Origin: Bacteroidetes bacterium 2013_40CM_41_45
GTDB taxonomy: Bacteria > Bacteroidota > Bacteroidia > AKYH767-A > 2013-40CM-41-45
Reading direction: 5' to 3'
Length of the DNA: 64,000 nt
Assembly: GCA_002215675.1 (NCBI GenBank)
Contig: NGFH01000005.1
Coordinates: forward strand, 186,001-250,000
A program made the position numbers and the translations under genes. This document shows positions 43,109 to 52,362 of this stretch, piece by piece. The notes under the pieces were generated by a model. It did not search any database, was not told where the DNA came from, and saw only the letters and a list, made by a program, of their open reading frames with translations. Every line of letters starts with the position of its first letter. Within the stretch, counting starts at the first letter, position 1.

Positions 43109-43666
43109 TTACACACTACTGAATGTAAACTCCATTAAGGGGTTCCATCTTTTTCCGACATGCTTTAGCAAATGCGCTGAAGAAACAGTCCATGTTTCAT
43201 TAAAAGTTTTCTTTTCAAATTCCTGCCATGCCGGGTGAAAATATTTTTTGCTCAAATCGCCTGAAGCAACGGTAACGTGAGGATTATATTCTCGCGAAAG
43301 CGTGCTTTCGATAAATGAAAAATCTTCGCTTAAATAATTGCGCAAGTCTTCCTGAAATGTTTGAAGATGCGAGTTCTTTTCAGGCCTGATAAAAATAGTT
43401 CTGCTGTCGAACCTGCCGAAACCATTTAGCTCAACTATAAACGAAGCGTACTTGCCGAAAAAGGGAGTAAGTTTTTTCTCTAAAATAATTTCAATGGAAG
43501 GATCATGTCTGAAGGGAGGAATTAATGTAATGTGAGGGGGTGAGCGCAGTGCTTTTTTACTCTTATACTCTTCGGAGCAATACAGCTGAATCTCCCGTAT
43601 TTTCTCTGATAAGAGCCCGTCTACAACCAGGGCAATAAAATATAATTGTGCTTTATCAAGAGACAT
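43109..43666 (-). CDS. 2H phosphoesterase / 2'-5' RNA ligase family protein
   Basis: This 185-residue protein carries the two HxT motifs of the 2H superfamily, PPHITLIPPF (~residues 43-52) and NPHVTVAS (~129-136), and a fitting overall length. Members act as cyclic nucleotide phosphodiesterases or RNA 2',3'-cyclic phosphodiesterases (ThpR-like). Substrate is not inferable. It starts 15 bp after the der stop on the same strand, so it is likely in the era-der transcript. Confidence 0.85.
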   Translation of the reverse strand: MSLDKAQLYFIALVVDGLLSEKIREIQLYCSEEYKSKKALRSPPHITLIPPFRHDPSIEIILEKKLTPFFGKYASFIVELNGFGRFDSRTIFIRPEKNSHLQTFQEDLRNYLSEDFSFIESTLSREYNPHVTVASGDLSKKYFHPAWQEFEKKTFNETWTVSSAHLLKHVGKRWNPLMEFTFSSV

Positions 43667-43681
43667 CTTTTAAGATGTAAT

Positions 43682-44986
43682 TTATTTCTGCCTGAAATAA
43701 ATCTTTATGGCCACCCCTGTAAAATCAAATTTCTCTCGTATTTTATTTTCCAGGAACCGGGCATATGACTCGTTGATATAGGTGGGATGATTGGTAAAAA
43801 AAGCAAACTGCGGGTACGCTGTCGGCAGCTGGGTAATGTAATTAATGCGGATAATTCTTCCTCTTATAGCAGGCGGAGGCGTTGCCTCTATAAACGGTAA
43901 TATGGTTTTGTTGAGCAGAGAAGTTGTAATTTTTTTCTTCCTGTTCTCATACACTTTTATGGTTGTTTCAATAACCTTCATTACCCGCTGCTTGTTAATT
44001 ACCGAAGTAAATACAAGAGGCACATCGGTGAAAGGCTTTAGTTTTTCGTGAACATATTTTTCGTAATTCAACAGAGTAGAATTATCTTTTTCAAGAAGGT
44101 CCCATTTGTTCACAACCAAAACAACTCCTTTTCCTTTTTCTTTGGCTTCACCGAAAATACTCAGGTCTTGCGCGCTTATTCCGTTCTCAGCATCAATCAT
44201 CAGGATGCAGACATCACATTCTTCAATCGCTTTCATCGCCCTCAGCACCGAGTAATATTCAACATCCTCTTTCACTCTTGCTTTCCTGCGTATGCCGGCA
44301 GTATCCACCAATATGAACTCATGCCCGTATTTATTGTAATGGGTATCGATAGAATCGCGTGTAGTTCCTGCAACCGGGGTTACAATAGTGCGCTCCTCCC
44401 CTACCAGGCAATTCAGCAGCGATGACTTGCCTACGTTGGGTTGCCCCACAATGGCGAACCGGGGAATCTCTATGTCTTTTTCAACCCTTTTATCGGGAAG
44501 CGATTTAACCAAAGCATCCAGCAACTCGCCTGTTCCGCTGCCGTTGATAGCAGATACGCAATATACCTCGCCAAATCCGAGAGAAAAAAATTCAGGAGTA
44601 TCATTGATCCGTGTATTGTTATCCACTTTGTTTGCGACCAAAAAAATTTTCTTCCCACTTTTCCTTAGCACGCTTGCAACCGATATATCAAGGTCCGTAA
44701 CGCCCGTTTCCACATCCACCACAAACAAAAGCGCTGATGCTTCCTCCACCGCCATTTCCACCTGCCTGCGAATCTGTTTTTCATAAACATCATCCGAGCC
44801 CTTCACATATCCTCCGGTGTCAATCACTGTAAATGTTTTTCCGTTCCATTCACTTTCGCCATAGTGACGGTCGCGCGTTACTCCGCTCTGTTCATCCACA
44901 ATAGCTTTGCGCTTGCCAACCAGCCGGTTAAACAGCGTTGACTTTCCCACATTCGGACGGCCTACTATTGCTACTATATTGGTCAT
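43682..44986 (-). CDS. der: Ribosome biogenesis GTPase Der
   Basis: This 434-residue EngA/Der protein has two tandem GTPase domains, each with G1 to G4: GRPNVGKSTLFNRLVG and DTGGY near the N-terminus, then GQPNVGKSSLLNCLVG, DTAGIRRKARVKEDVEYYS and NKWDL. A C-terminal KH-like domain (~350-434) follows. It acts in 50S subunit assembly. Its start codon lies inside a 7-bp-periodic array that also encodes the C-terminus of era, with a 3-bp gap between the two genes. Confidence 0.98.
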   Translation of the reverse strand: MTNIVAIVGRPNVGKSTLFNRLVGKRKAIVDEQSGVTRDRHYGESEWNGKTFTVIDTGGYVKGSDDVYEKQIRRQVEMAVEEASALLFVVDVETGVTDLDISVASVLRKSGKKIFLVANKVDNNTRINDTPEFFSLGFGEVYCVSAINGSGTGELLDALVKSLPDKRVEKDIEIPRFAIVGQPNVGKSSLLNCLVGEERTIVTPVAGTTRDSIDTHYNKYGHEFILVDTAGIRRKARVKEDVEYYSVLRAMKAIEECDVCILMIDAENGISAQDLSIFGEAKEKGKGVVLVVNKWDLLEKDNSTLLNYEKYVHEKLKPFTDVPLVFTSVINKQRVMKVIETTIKVYENRKKKITTSLLNKTILPFIEATPPPAIRGRIIRINYITQLPTAYPQFAFFTNHPTYINESYARFLENKIREKFDFTGVAIKIYFRQK

Positions 44987-45005
44987 TGGTTATTGGTCAT
45001 TGGTT
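44978..45005 (-). repeat. Heptad array spanning the era stop and der start
   Basis: Four 7-bp units on the + strand (ATTGGTC, ATTGGTT, ATTGGTC, ATTGGTT). Reading the - strand, the array encodes the last residues of Era (TNDQ), its stop codon and the first codons of Der (MTN). Confidence 0.85.
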
Positions 45006-45880
45006 GATTCATATCCGAATCTTCTCAGTTTCTTCTCATGATTTCTCCAGTCCTCTTCTACTCTTACAAATACTTCAAGGAAAACTTTTTTACCCAGAAA
45101 TTCCTCTATGTCTTTTCGTGCCTGTGTGGCTGTTTTCTTTAATGCCTCTCCCTTGCTGCCAATGATAATACCTTTTTGCGATTTGCGCTCAACATAAATC
45201 TCCGCGCTTATTCTTATCAACCCTTCCTCTTCTTTATAGTTAATCACCTTTACTTCCGTGGCATAAGGAATTTCCTGCTGGTAATTTCTGAATATTTTTT
45301 CGCGTATGATTTCAGCTACAAAAAAACGAACGGGTAAATCTGTAACTTCTTCTTTAGGAAAAAACGGTGGCGCTTCGGGCAGCAATTCAACCAGCATTCG
45401 TTTTAACTCTTCAACATTAAAATTTTCTTTTGCCGAAACAGGAATCACTGCCTTGGGATTCAGCTTCTTTTTCCATCCGCTGACTAATTTTTTTATTTCA
45501 TCCTCGCCCGATAAGTCCGCTTTGTTAATGGTAACTATTACCGGAGTTTTCAATTCACGAAATACCTTAGTGAGTTCTTCATTATCATAATCTTCATCCA
45601 AATCAGTTACAAGTAAAACAACATCGGCATCGGCAAATGCAGCGCGCACATTATCCATCATCCTTTCGTGCAGCAGGTAATGCGGTTTTATGATTCCCGG
45701 AGTGTCTGAAAAAACAACCTGGAAATCTTCTCCGTTAATGATGCCTCGTATGCGATGACGGGTAGTTTGTGCCTTGGGAGTTACAATGGAAAGCTTCATG
45801 CCCGTAAGAGCATTCATCAGGGTCGACTTTCCAACGTTTGGCTTTCCGGCAATGCAGACAAAGCCGGCTTTGTGATTCAT
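44990..45880 (-). CDS. era: GTPase Era
   Basis: This 296-residue protein has a GTPase domain with GKPNVGKSTLMNAL (G1), DTPGI (G3) and NKADL (G4), and a C-terminal KH RNA-binding domain with GIIIGSKGEALKK. Era binds 16S rRNA near its 3' end during 30S maturation. It begins a likely era-der-2H phosphoesterase transcript just downstream of the initiator tRNA locus. The last residues are encoded by heptad repeat sequence and may be a recent extension. Confidence 0.98.
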   Translation of the reverse strand: MNHKAGFVCIAGKPNVGKSTLMNALTGMKLSIVTPKAQTTRHRIRGIINGEDFQVVFSDTPGIIKPHYLLHERMMDNVRAAFADADVVLLVTDLDEDYDNEELTKVFRELKTPVIVTINKADLSGEDEIKKLVSGWKKKLNPKAVIPVSAKENFNVEELKRMLVELLPEAPPFFPKEEVTDLPVRFFVAEIIREKIFRNYQQEIPYATEVKVINYKEEEGLIRISAEIYVERKSQKGIIIGSKGEALKKTATQARKDIEEFLGKKVFLEVFVRVEEDWRNHEKKLRRFGYESTNDQ

Positions 45881-45894
45881 CTACAAATTTTTAG

Positions 45895-46098
45895 TAGCGG
45901 GGGTAAGATTCGAACTTACGTCCGTCAACTGACGGATATGAGCCGAAAAAAACCATAATTTAAAAATACCGAAGCCGCTTTCATCGGTTCTTTTTGTAGC
46001 GGGGGTAAGATTCGAACTTACGTCCGTCAACTAACGGATATGAGCCGAAAAAAACCATAATTTAAAAATACCGAAGCCGCTTTCATCGGTTCTTTTTG
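45895..46098 (-). repeat. Two 102-bp tandem repeats carrying defective initiator-tRNA 3' halves
   Basis: Copies begin at 45895 and 45997, and the intact tRNA at 46099 continues the 102-bp period. Each copy keeps 26 bp of acceptor and T-arm (e.g. 45997-46022) and the eight bases TATGAGCC that include the CAT anticodon. Between them, the 10 bp of 3' anticodon stem and variable loop are replaced by a 16-bp palindrome: TCCGTCAACTGACGGA at 45921-45936 and the one-base variant TCCGTCAACTAACGGA at 46023-46038. The tRNA 5' half is absent. The rest of each unit includes a hairpin ACCGA...TCGGT before T-runs that may terminate transcription. Confidence 0.9.
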
Positions 46099-46171
<73 letters not shown>

Positions 46172-46267
46172 ATGTATTTTTATATTAAAATTTCAAATAA
46201 AATCCAGAATAATTTTTTTAAAGGGTGCGCAAAGATATAATTTGCTTTGAATTGATTGTTGAATCGA

Positions 46268-46298
46268 TTGTTTATTGAAAAACATATTTATATTTTTG
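46268..46298 (+). promoter_or_regulatory. Bacteroidota-type promoter for the SRPBCC gene
   Basis: TTG at 46268-46270 and TATTTTTG (TAnnTTTG) at 46291-46298 are 20 bp apart, 30 bp before the ATG at 46329, matching the -33/-7 promoter form of this phylum. Confidence 0.55.
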
Positions 46299-46328
46299 TA
46301 GTTATATATCATTTTAACAGAAAATAAA

Positions 46329-46754
46329 ATGGAAACAGCATTAAAAACCGCGATAACCGTTGAAACGATTATTAGCGCACCGGTAGAAAAAGTATGGAAA
46401 TACTGGACCGAACCGCAACACATCACCAAATGGTGCCAGGCATCGGACGATTGGCATGCCCCTTATGCCGAAAATGATGTAAGGACGAACGGAAAATTCA
46501 AAACTACCATGGCAGCAAAAGACGGCAGCGCAAGCTTTGATTTTGAAGGCGTTTACACCAACGTACAATTAAATAAAGTTATTGGGTATGACATTGCGGA
46601 TGGTAGAAAAGTTAAAATCGTTTTTTCTGACCAAGGCGGAAAAACGAAAGTAACTGAAACCTTCGAGACTGAAAATATTAACCCGGTTGAAATGCAGCGA
46701 GGCGGCTGGCAGGCAATCCTGGATAACTTCAGAAAGTATACCGAAGCTAATTGA
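46329..46754 (+). CDS. SRPBCC (AHSA1/START-like) domain protein
   Basis: This 141-residue soluble protein is a single START-like helix-grip domain: ITVETIISAPVEKVWKYWTE at the N-terminus, SASFDFEGVYTNVQLNKVIG in the middle and a long C-terminal helix GGWQAILDNFRKYTEA. The family binds hydrophobic ligands or acts as an Hsp90-activator-like module. Function in this organism is unknown. It has its own promoter and faces the convergent M16 gene 2 bp away. Confidence 0.9.
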   Translation: METALKTAITVETIISAPVEKVWKYWTEPQHITKWCQASDDWHAPYAENDVRTNGKFKTTMAAKDGSASFDFEGVYTNVQLNKVIGYDIADGRKVKIVFSDQGGKTKVTETFETENINPVEMQRGGWQAILDNFRKYTEAN

Positions 46755-46756
46755 TT

Positions 46757-48058
46757 TTACTTTTTCCCTGCAACTACTTCGTAAAAGGAATCTTCGGTAA
46801 GATATTCCCCCGCGAGTTGCATGAGTTGTTCGGGTGTAGTATTGCGGACGGCTGCAATATGCCTTTCGAAGTAATCATAATCCATGTCGAATAGGACAAT
46901 GCTTTTGCATCGGTCTATTAAATGGAAAGCGCCATCAATATTCCGCATAAAAGTGCCGAGCATATAATTGCGAACCATCTGCAATTCATCATCAGGAACG
47001 GGTTCGGCACTGAGCCGTTTAAGCTCCTTATAAATTTCTTCAATCGCCTGTTGGGTTACCTCGCTGCGCACTTCAGTGGTGATAATAAAAAATCCCGAGT
47101 GCAGCATGGAGCCGAGCATGGAACCGATTCCATAGGTAAATCCTTTGTCTTCGCGGATGTTCGACATGAGGCGCGAGCCGAAGTAACCGCCGAGGATGGT
47201 GCTCAAAACCATCAGCGGATGAAAATCAGGATGACGTTTGTCTATAATTCTCTTCCCTATCCTTATGGCTGACTGCAGCGCTCCTTCTTTAGGAATGAAA
47301 TATTTTTTCTCAGCAACAGATGAAAAAGTTATTTCTTTTCCATTGGTTGGTTTTGTTCTTAGCCAATCCTTCTTTCCGAAAATTTCGTTAAGTGATTTGA
47401 TGATGGCATCAGAAATTTTTCCCGCAGTAAAAATGATGCAGTTGCCTGAGTGATAATAGCTCCCGTAAAAATCAACCAACGCTTGCCTGTTAAGAGAATC
47501 ATAATCTGTTTCGGTTTCATCATAACCGTAGGGATGCCGGGCGCCATAGAGCACTTCGCTGATTTTCTTTCGCGCCATATAAGATACTTTCTCTTTATTA
47601 ACGCGCAGGAATTGCTTGCTGTTGGTTTTGTAAATATCGATTTCCTTCTCCGGGTATGCAGCCTCAAAAAGAACTTCAGAGAAAATATTTAGTGTCTCGT
47701 TCACATATTTTCCAAGTGTGAAAAGCACTATGGAAGAAAAATCAGGATTCGATTCTGTTTCAAGATACGCTCCGTAGAAATCCAGCATCTCTGATATTTC
47801 CAATGCGCTGTGCTTCGCTGTTCCCTCACGAATTAATTTGTTAACGGCAGCGATGAGAGCAGAATTATGGTTCGTACTCTTGTCGGTAAACACAAATTCA
47901 ATCCGCACCACATCCTGCGTTCCGGCATTTACCGAGTAAACTTTTATTCCATTATCGAGTGTAAACTTTTCGGCCTGCGGAATAGTAATTTTCTCCGGAA
48001 TAGTTATTTCGGGTATGCGTGTGCGGTCGGGGATTATGTCTTCGGTTGATGCCTTCAT
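46757..48058 (-). CDS. M16 family peptidase-like protein, non-catalytic subunit
   Basis: This 433-residue protein has the pitrilysin/processing-peptidase fold (LDNGIKVYSVNAGTQDVVRI, DFSSIVLFTLGKYV, GKSTRL-equivalent GGYFGSRLMSNIREDKG). It lacks the zinc-binding HxxEH, the corresponding stretch reading NKLIREGTAKHSALE. It still carries the conserved R..Y-type substrate-binding end (EDKGFTYGIG). It follows the active M16 gene on the same strand, so I infer a two-subunit heterodimer like bacterial alpha/beta M16 pairs. Confidence 0.9.
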   Translation of the reverse strand: MKASTEDIIPDRTRIPEITIPEKITIPQAEKFTLDNGIKVYSVNAGTQDVVRIEFVFTDKSTNHNSALIAAVNKLIREGTAKHSALEISEMLDFYGAYLETESNPDFSSIVLFTLGKYVNETLNIFSEVLFEAAYPEKEIDIYKTNSKQFLRVNKEKVSYMARKKISEVLYGARHPYGYDETETDYDSLNRQALVDFYGSYYHSGNCIIFTAGKISDAIIKSLNEIFGKKDWLRTKPTNGKEITFSSVAEKKYFIPKEGALQSAIRIGKRIIDKRHPDFHPLMVLSTILGGYFGSRLMSNIREDKGFTYGIGSMLGSMLHSGFFIITTEVRSEVTQQAIEEIYKELKRLSAEPVPDDELQMVRNYMLGTFMRNIDGAFHLIDRCKSIVLFDMDYDYFERHIAAVRNTTPEQLMQLAGEYLTEDSFYEVVAGKK

Positions 48059-48088
48059 TCGTATATTCGTAATGATTCGTTATTAGTA
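48057..48088 (-). repeat. ATTCGTA repeats at the start of the non-catalytic M16 gene
   Basis: Four ATTCGTA/ATTCGTT/ATTAGTA units, with one 3-bp interruption, overlap the start codon of the gene at 48058. Similar units precede lepA in the opposite orientation. Confidence 0.5.
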
Positions 48089-48093
48089 ACCTT

Positions 48094-49332
48094 TTATGTT
48101 TCAGAATAATAATAAAGTACTGAACAATTCTCTTCTCTAAAGATTTGCTGCGCCTGCTGCTGTATATCGGCAGCGGTAACGGAAAGATAACGTTCCTGCT
48201 GGCGGTTGGCTTCATTGGCATCGCCTGTCAACTCATAGTAAGCAAGATTCAATGCGCGGTTGACAAGGTCAATCTCGGAGAATTCAAGGTTGGCTAGAAC
48301 TTTGTTTTTCACTTTCTGCACTTCGCGTTCTTCAGCTTTCAGGTTTTTTATCTTGTCCAACTCCTCGCTTATGGCACGCTCGGCATCGGTAAGCTTCACT
48401 CCGTCAAGAACTTTTCCCATCACTACTACCATGCTCTTGTCAAATTCAGCAGTAGTGAATGCATTGATTTCGGAAAAAAGTTTTTTCTCTTTAACCAAAG
48501 CATTATATAGTCTCGATGACTTTCCGCCCGAAAGAATATCGGTGAGCAAATCAACAGAATAAAATTCTTTGTCGTTGCGCGAAGGGCAGTGATACGCCAT
48601 GTAAATGGCATCGGCAGGAACTTTTTTCTTCACTTCAAGCGTACGCTTTTCTTTTTGCTCCGGCTCGGGGGGAAGATTTCTTTTGTATGGAGATTTTCTG
48701 TCAATGCTGCCAAACCATTTTTCGGCAAGCGAAAAAACAGCATCCGCTTTCACATTCCCTGCGACAGAAAGAACGGCGCGGTTGGGACAATAATGGGTGA
48801 AGAAAAAATTCTTTACGTCCTCAAGTGAGGCATGCTCGATATGCGAAATATTTTTACCAATGGTATCCCACAAATACGGATGCACCTTATATGCCAGCGG
48901 ACGCAGCAGCAGCCATATATCTCCGTAAGGTTGGTTAAGATAACGCTGCTTGAATTCCTCAATCACCACGTTGCGCTGTACTTCTAAGGTGTGCTCGCTG
49001 AAGGCAAGCTGCATCATGCGGTCGCTCTCCAGCCAGAAAGCGGTCTCTATATTGGAAGATGGAAGCGTGAGGTAATAATTAGTGATATCGTTGCTGGTGA
49101 AAGCGTTGTTCTCACCACCGGCAAGCTGAACGGGCCCGTCATAATCTGAGATGTTTTGCGAGCCGCCAAACATGAGGTGTTCAAAGAGATGTGCAAATCC
49201 GGTGCGTTCGGGATTTTCATCGCGCGAGCCCACATCATACAAAACATTGACAGCAGCAAGCGGGGTTGTGTTGTCTTCGTGCACCAGCACGCGGAGTCCA
49301 TTAGAAAGGGTATGCTTATTAAAAGAAATCAT
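48094..49332 (-). CDS. M16 family zinc peptidase, catalytic subunit
   Basis: This 412-residue protein has the inverted zinc motif HLFEH (His48, Glu51, His52) followed by GGENNAFTS, and a downstream glutamate in the LEVQRNVVIEEF region as third ligand. It lacks a signal peptide, so it is either cytoplasmic or exported by another route. M16 peptidases degrade peptides inside a closed clam-shell. The partner subunit without the zinc site is encoded 35 bp downstream. A heptad array sits 15 bp upstream of the start. Confidence 0.95.
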   Translation of the reverse strand: MISFNKHTLSNGLRVLVHEDNTTPLAAVNVLYDVGSRDENPERTGFAHLFEHLMFGGSQNISDYDGPVQLAGGENNAFTSNDITNYYLTLPSSNIETAFWLESDRMMQLAFSEHTLEVQRNVVIEEFKQRYLNQPYGDIWLLLRPLAYKVHPYLWDTIGKNISHIEHASLEDVKNFFFTHYCPNRAVLSVAGNVKADAVFSLAEKWFGSIDRKSPYKRNLPPEPEQKEKRTLEVKKKVPADAIYMAYHCPSRNDKEFYSVDLLTDILSGGKSSRLYNALVKEKKLFSEINAFTTAEFDKSMVVVMGKVLDGVKLTDAERAISEELDKIKNLKAEEREVQKVKNKVLANLEFSEIDLVNRALNLAYYELTGDANEANRQQERYLSVTAADIQQQAQQIFREENCSVLYYYSET

Positions 49333-49347
49333 GGCGCAAAGGTAATC

Positions 49348-49375
49348 GGTTTAAGGTTTAGAGTTTATGGTTTAG
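49348..49375 (-). repeat. Heptad array upstream of the catalytic M16 gene
   Basis: Units GGTTTAA, GGTTTAG, AGTTTAT, GGTTTAG on the + strand, 15 bp before the start codon. Same TTTAG-type family as upstream of aconitase and DUF4476. Confidence 0.8.
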
Positions 49376-49386
49376 GTGATAAAAGC

Positions 49387-49416
49387 AAAACGCCCCACGA
49401 TTAGCGGGGCGTTTTT
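49387..49416 (-). terminator. Terminator after the PorE-like gene
   Basis: AAAACGCCCC and GGGGCGTTTTT arms around a 9-base loop with a T-run on the - strand. It lies 19 bp past the PorE-like stop. Confidence 0.9.
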
Positions 49417-49434
49417 GTTAAGTAAATTTTTTGC

Positions 49435-51348
49435 TTACATCTTGTCGTTTACAAAACCGGTGACTTTAAATTCTGTCCTGCGGTTTGCCTGGTGTTCGGC
49501 TTCGGAGCATGCAACGCCATCGGTGCATTGGTTGGTGAGTTTACTTTCGCCATATCCTTGTGCTGTCATTCGGGTCTTATCAACGCCTTTTTTGGCAAGG
49601 TATTTAACGGCTGCCTCAGCACGTTTCTGGGAGAGTTTCATGTTGTATTCCTCTGTTCCGCGGCTGTCTGTATGGCTCATCAGCTCTATCTTAATATTAG
49701 GGTTCATTTGAAGAACACCTGCCAATGAATCGAGTTGCACGGCTGCATCAGAACGGATGTCTGCTTTATCGTAGTCGTAATAAATATTCGGCACGGTGTA
49801 AATTTTTTCAACCACAACGGGCTCCACTTCCATGCGCAAATGAACCATCATATTCTCCGAAGCATGCTTGTCAACAGTGCTTACGTCAACGCTCTGTGTA
49901 AAGAAACGGTTTTTGGTTCCCACAATATTGAACTCTGCCTCTGGAGCCAGCTTAAAAGTAAATGTTCCATCATCGCCGGTAGTAACGCTGTCGCGGTTGC
50001 CGGTGAGCTTATTCTGTAACGATACGGTAACGCCACCCAGCGGTTTGTCGCTGTCTTTTTCAACTGCCATGCCGTCAACAACAAAAATGAGTTCCTTTTT
50101 TACGAAAGAGAAAATATGGTCGGTACCATTATCGCTGTTGCGGTTGGAAGAAAAATATCCCGTCATAGCGCTGGTGCTGTCCGGCATAAAACCAAAGTCA
50201 TCTCTGAAAGAATTAATAGGATACTCCATATTTACCGGGGGACTCCATGTGCCATTTGTGTTTTCGGTTCTGTAAATATCAAGTCCGCCCATGCCTACAA
50301 TACCATCGGAAGAATAATAAAGAGTATTGCCGCTTATCACGGGGAACACTTCATTACCTGCAGTGTTAATAGTAGGGCCCAGGTTAACAGGCGTTCCCCA
50401 TGTTCCGTTTTCATACTTCACCATGTAAATATCCGAGCCGCCTAAACCGCCCGGCATGTCGGATGCAAAATACATAGTGGTGCCGTCCGCACTTAGCGTG
50501 GGATGCCCGGTAGAATATTCTTTGCTGGTGAAAGGAAGCATTTCATCGCTATGCCATTTATTGTTCTGAAGTGTAGCTTTATGCACACTAAAATTAACAA
50601 TGCCGTCTGAGCTGTTCATCGTTTTCTTTCCGACAACATTGCTGGCTGTATAGAACATAGTGTTACCGTCAGAAGAAAATGTTGCTGAGGTGTTGTGAAA
50701 TTTTGTATTCACCTCTTCGTTGAGCGGTTCAGCTTTTCCCCATTTGTTGTTATCCTTGCGGGAGTAATACAAACTATAATATGGCCTACCTGTGAAAGGA
50801 GAATACTTCGACTTGCCGTCCTTTTTTTCTCCGGTGAATACAATTCCGTCTTTATACTTTACCGGGCTGAACTCACTTCCGGAAGTGCTTAAGTTAAGCT
50901 GCTCCACCACATATTTTGCCGAATCAATCATCAGCTTTGCCTGCATGTCGCACGAAGAAATCATATTCTTTGCAACCTGGGTAAAGATATTTTCTGATTG
51001 ATTTTCGCTAAGCCATTTTTTTGCCTCTTCGCATTTCCCGTTTTTCATCAGCTGCTGTGCATAATAAAACTTATGAATTGCCTTTGCTTCAGGCAGGGTA
51101 ACGGCAATAGCATAATTCTCCTCTGCTTTAACCGAGTTATTCAATTTCCTGTAACAGTCAGCAAGCTTAAATCGTGCATCGGGAATATTCTTTTTCTTTA
51201 ATGCTTTCTCATATTGAGCGGCTGCTTTGCTGTAAGCAAGGTCGTTATAATATTTATTGCCGGATTTATACATCGAGTCGGCGCATCCGGTAAAAATAAT
51301 TGCAACCGCTGCGAGGAAGAAGATGGAATAGAAATAATTTTTTTTCAT
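49435..51348 (-). CDS. PorE-like OmpA-family lipoprotein of the T9SS adhesin cluster
   Basis: This 637-residue protein has a lipoprotein signal (AAVAIIFTGC). TPR-like helices follow (~25-135, AAAQYEKALKKKNIPDARF), then a PD40/WD40-like beta-propeller (~150-410, with SGNTLYYSSDGIVGMGGLDIY). A carboxypeptidase-regulatory-like domain (~420-510) precedes an OmpA/MotB peptidoglycan-binding domain (~525-637, HTDSRGTEEYNMKLSQKRAE, NRRTEFKV). This domain order matches PorE, which anchors T9SS complexes to peptidoglycan. It is the last gene of a three-gene run with a PorP/SprF protein and a giant adhesin. Confidence 0.93.
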   Translation of the reverse strand: MKKNYFYSIFFLAAVAIIFTGCADSMYKSGNKYYNDLAYSKAAAQYEKALKKKNIPDARFKLADCYRKLNNSVKAEENYAIAVTLPEAKAIHKFYYAQQLMKNGKCEEAKKWLSENQSENIFTQVAKNMISSCDMQAKLMIDSAKYVVEQLNLSTSGSEFSPVKYKDGIVFTGEKKDGKSKYSPFTGRPYYSLYYSRKDNNKWGKAEPLNEEVNTKFHNTSATFSSDGNTMFYTASNVVGKKTMNSSDGIVNFSVHKATLQNNKWHSDEMLPFTSKEYSTGHPTLSADGTTMYFASDMPGGLGGSDIYMVKYENGTWGTPVNLGPTINTAGNEVFPVISGNTLYYSSDGIVGMGGLDIYRTENTNGTWSPPVNMEYPINSFRDDFGFMPDSTSAMTGYFSSNRNSDNGTDHIFSFVKKELIFVVDGMAVEKDSDKPLGGVTVSLQNKLTGNRDSVTTGDDGTFTFKLAPEAEFNIVGTKNRFFTQSVDVSTVDKHASENMMVHLRMEVEPVVVEKIYTVPNIYYDYDKADIRSDAAVQLDSLAGVLQMNPNIKIELMSHTDSRGTEEYNMKLSQKRAEAAVKYLAKKGVDKTRMTAQGYGESKLTNQCTDGVACSEAEHQANRRTEFKVTGFVNDKM

Positions 51349-51427
51349 TTTAAATAAGCAAAAGGTTTTTAAGAATTAATTGACTTTGTCATAATCTTTA
51401 TCCTAATCTTAGTCTAAATTTTTTTTA

Positions 51428-52324
51428 TCAGAAATATCTCGGCACCCGTACTTTGGGAACTTCATGACCGAAGTCATAACCCAGCATTATTTCATGAGAG
51501 CCGGGAGCAAAGTCCTTTATAGCAGATTGAACTATATCATACGAATATCCCAGGCGAAGCTGGGGAGTAATCTGCAATTCCAAAAGTCCTACGATAGCAT
51601 CTTCTGCGCGGTATGATACTCCTATGCCGAGCATCTTTCCAAAGAAAGCATTAACGTTGATATCATAACTGAGTGGTGCGCTTGCTGCATACTTTAACAA
51701 CACAGACGGCTTCAGCTTGAAATTGTCACTGCTGCCCAGCACAATTCCTGTTGTAAAGTAGAAATGATTGACCAGTGCCGGCGCTGCCTTCGGGTCGGTG
51801 CTCAGGAGCTGTGGCGCCGAAGCTCCGGCATAAAATGTCTGAGTATAATAATACAACCCGGCCCCGGCATTCGGGAATATTTCCGTTTCATCGGTGTTGG
51901 CAACGTTATCATTCAAATCAAATACTCTTAGTTCAGAAAGTTTATTTGAAAACTGTGATATGCCCCCTTGTATTCCAAGAGCCAGAATTCCGCTCCCGGT
52001 TTCAATATGGAAAGCGTAGGAAGCCATAAAATCCATCCGCTTGCTCGATTTGCCGGTCTTATCATTTACAAATAAAAATCCAAGTCCCATTTTTCCCTGC
52101 GAAACAGGCCCGTGAGCGCTGAAGGTTTGCGTTTCGGGTGCTCCCGGAAAATCTAACCACTGCTTGCGGTACAATGCCGTAAGAGAAAGATAGTCTTTGC
52201 TTCCGGCATAGGCAGGATTAATGGCAAGCCCGTTAAACATATACTGGCTATACTGCGGTAACTGCTGCGCCTTTATATTAAGAACAGCTACAGATAAGAG
52301 GAGGAAGAGTACTAATTTTTTCAT
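51428..52324 (-). CDS. PorP/SprF family type IX secretion membrane protein
   Basis: This 298-residue protein has a signal peptide (MKKLVLFLLLSVAVLNIKA), then QQLPQYSQYMFNGLAINPAY, the hallmark start of PorP/SprF proteins, and a predicted outer-membrane beta-barrel ending RLGYSYDIVQSAIKDF...GSHEIMLGYDF. SprF-like proteins are needed for surface display of type B CTD cargo such as SprB. Here it sits between the giant type B cargo gene (38 bp upstream) and the PorE-like gene, so a cognate cargo-translocation pair is likely. Confidence 0.95.
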   Translation of the reverse strand: MKKLVLFLLLSVAVLNIKAQQLPQYSQYMFNGLAINPAYAGSKDYLSLTALYRKQWLDFPGAPETQTFSAHGPVSQGKMGLGFLFVNDKTGKSSKRMDFMASYAFHIETGSGILALGIQGGISQFSNKLSELRVFDLNDNVANTDETEIFPNAGAGLYYYTQTFYAGASAPQLLSTDPKAAPALVNHFYFTTGIVLGSSDNFKLKPSVLLKYAASAPLSYDINVNAFFGKMLGIGVSYRAEDAIVGLLELQITPQLRLGYSYDIVQSAIKDFAPGSHEIMLGYDFGHEVPKVRVPRYF

Positions 52325-52362
52325 GTCGTATCTTATATTTTCTGTCTGGTTATTTCTGAAAT

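Noticed and set aside
42912-43238. + strand 108-codon frame near the 2H phosphoesterase
   Set aside because: Overlaps the convincing - strand gene and has no recognisable domain.
45755-45958. + strand open frame of 67 codons at the era start
   Set aside because: Its end is a translation of the defective initiator-tRNA copy and the rest is antisense to era.
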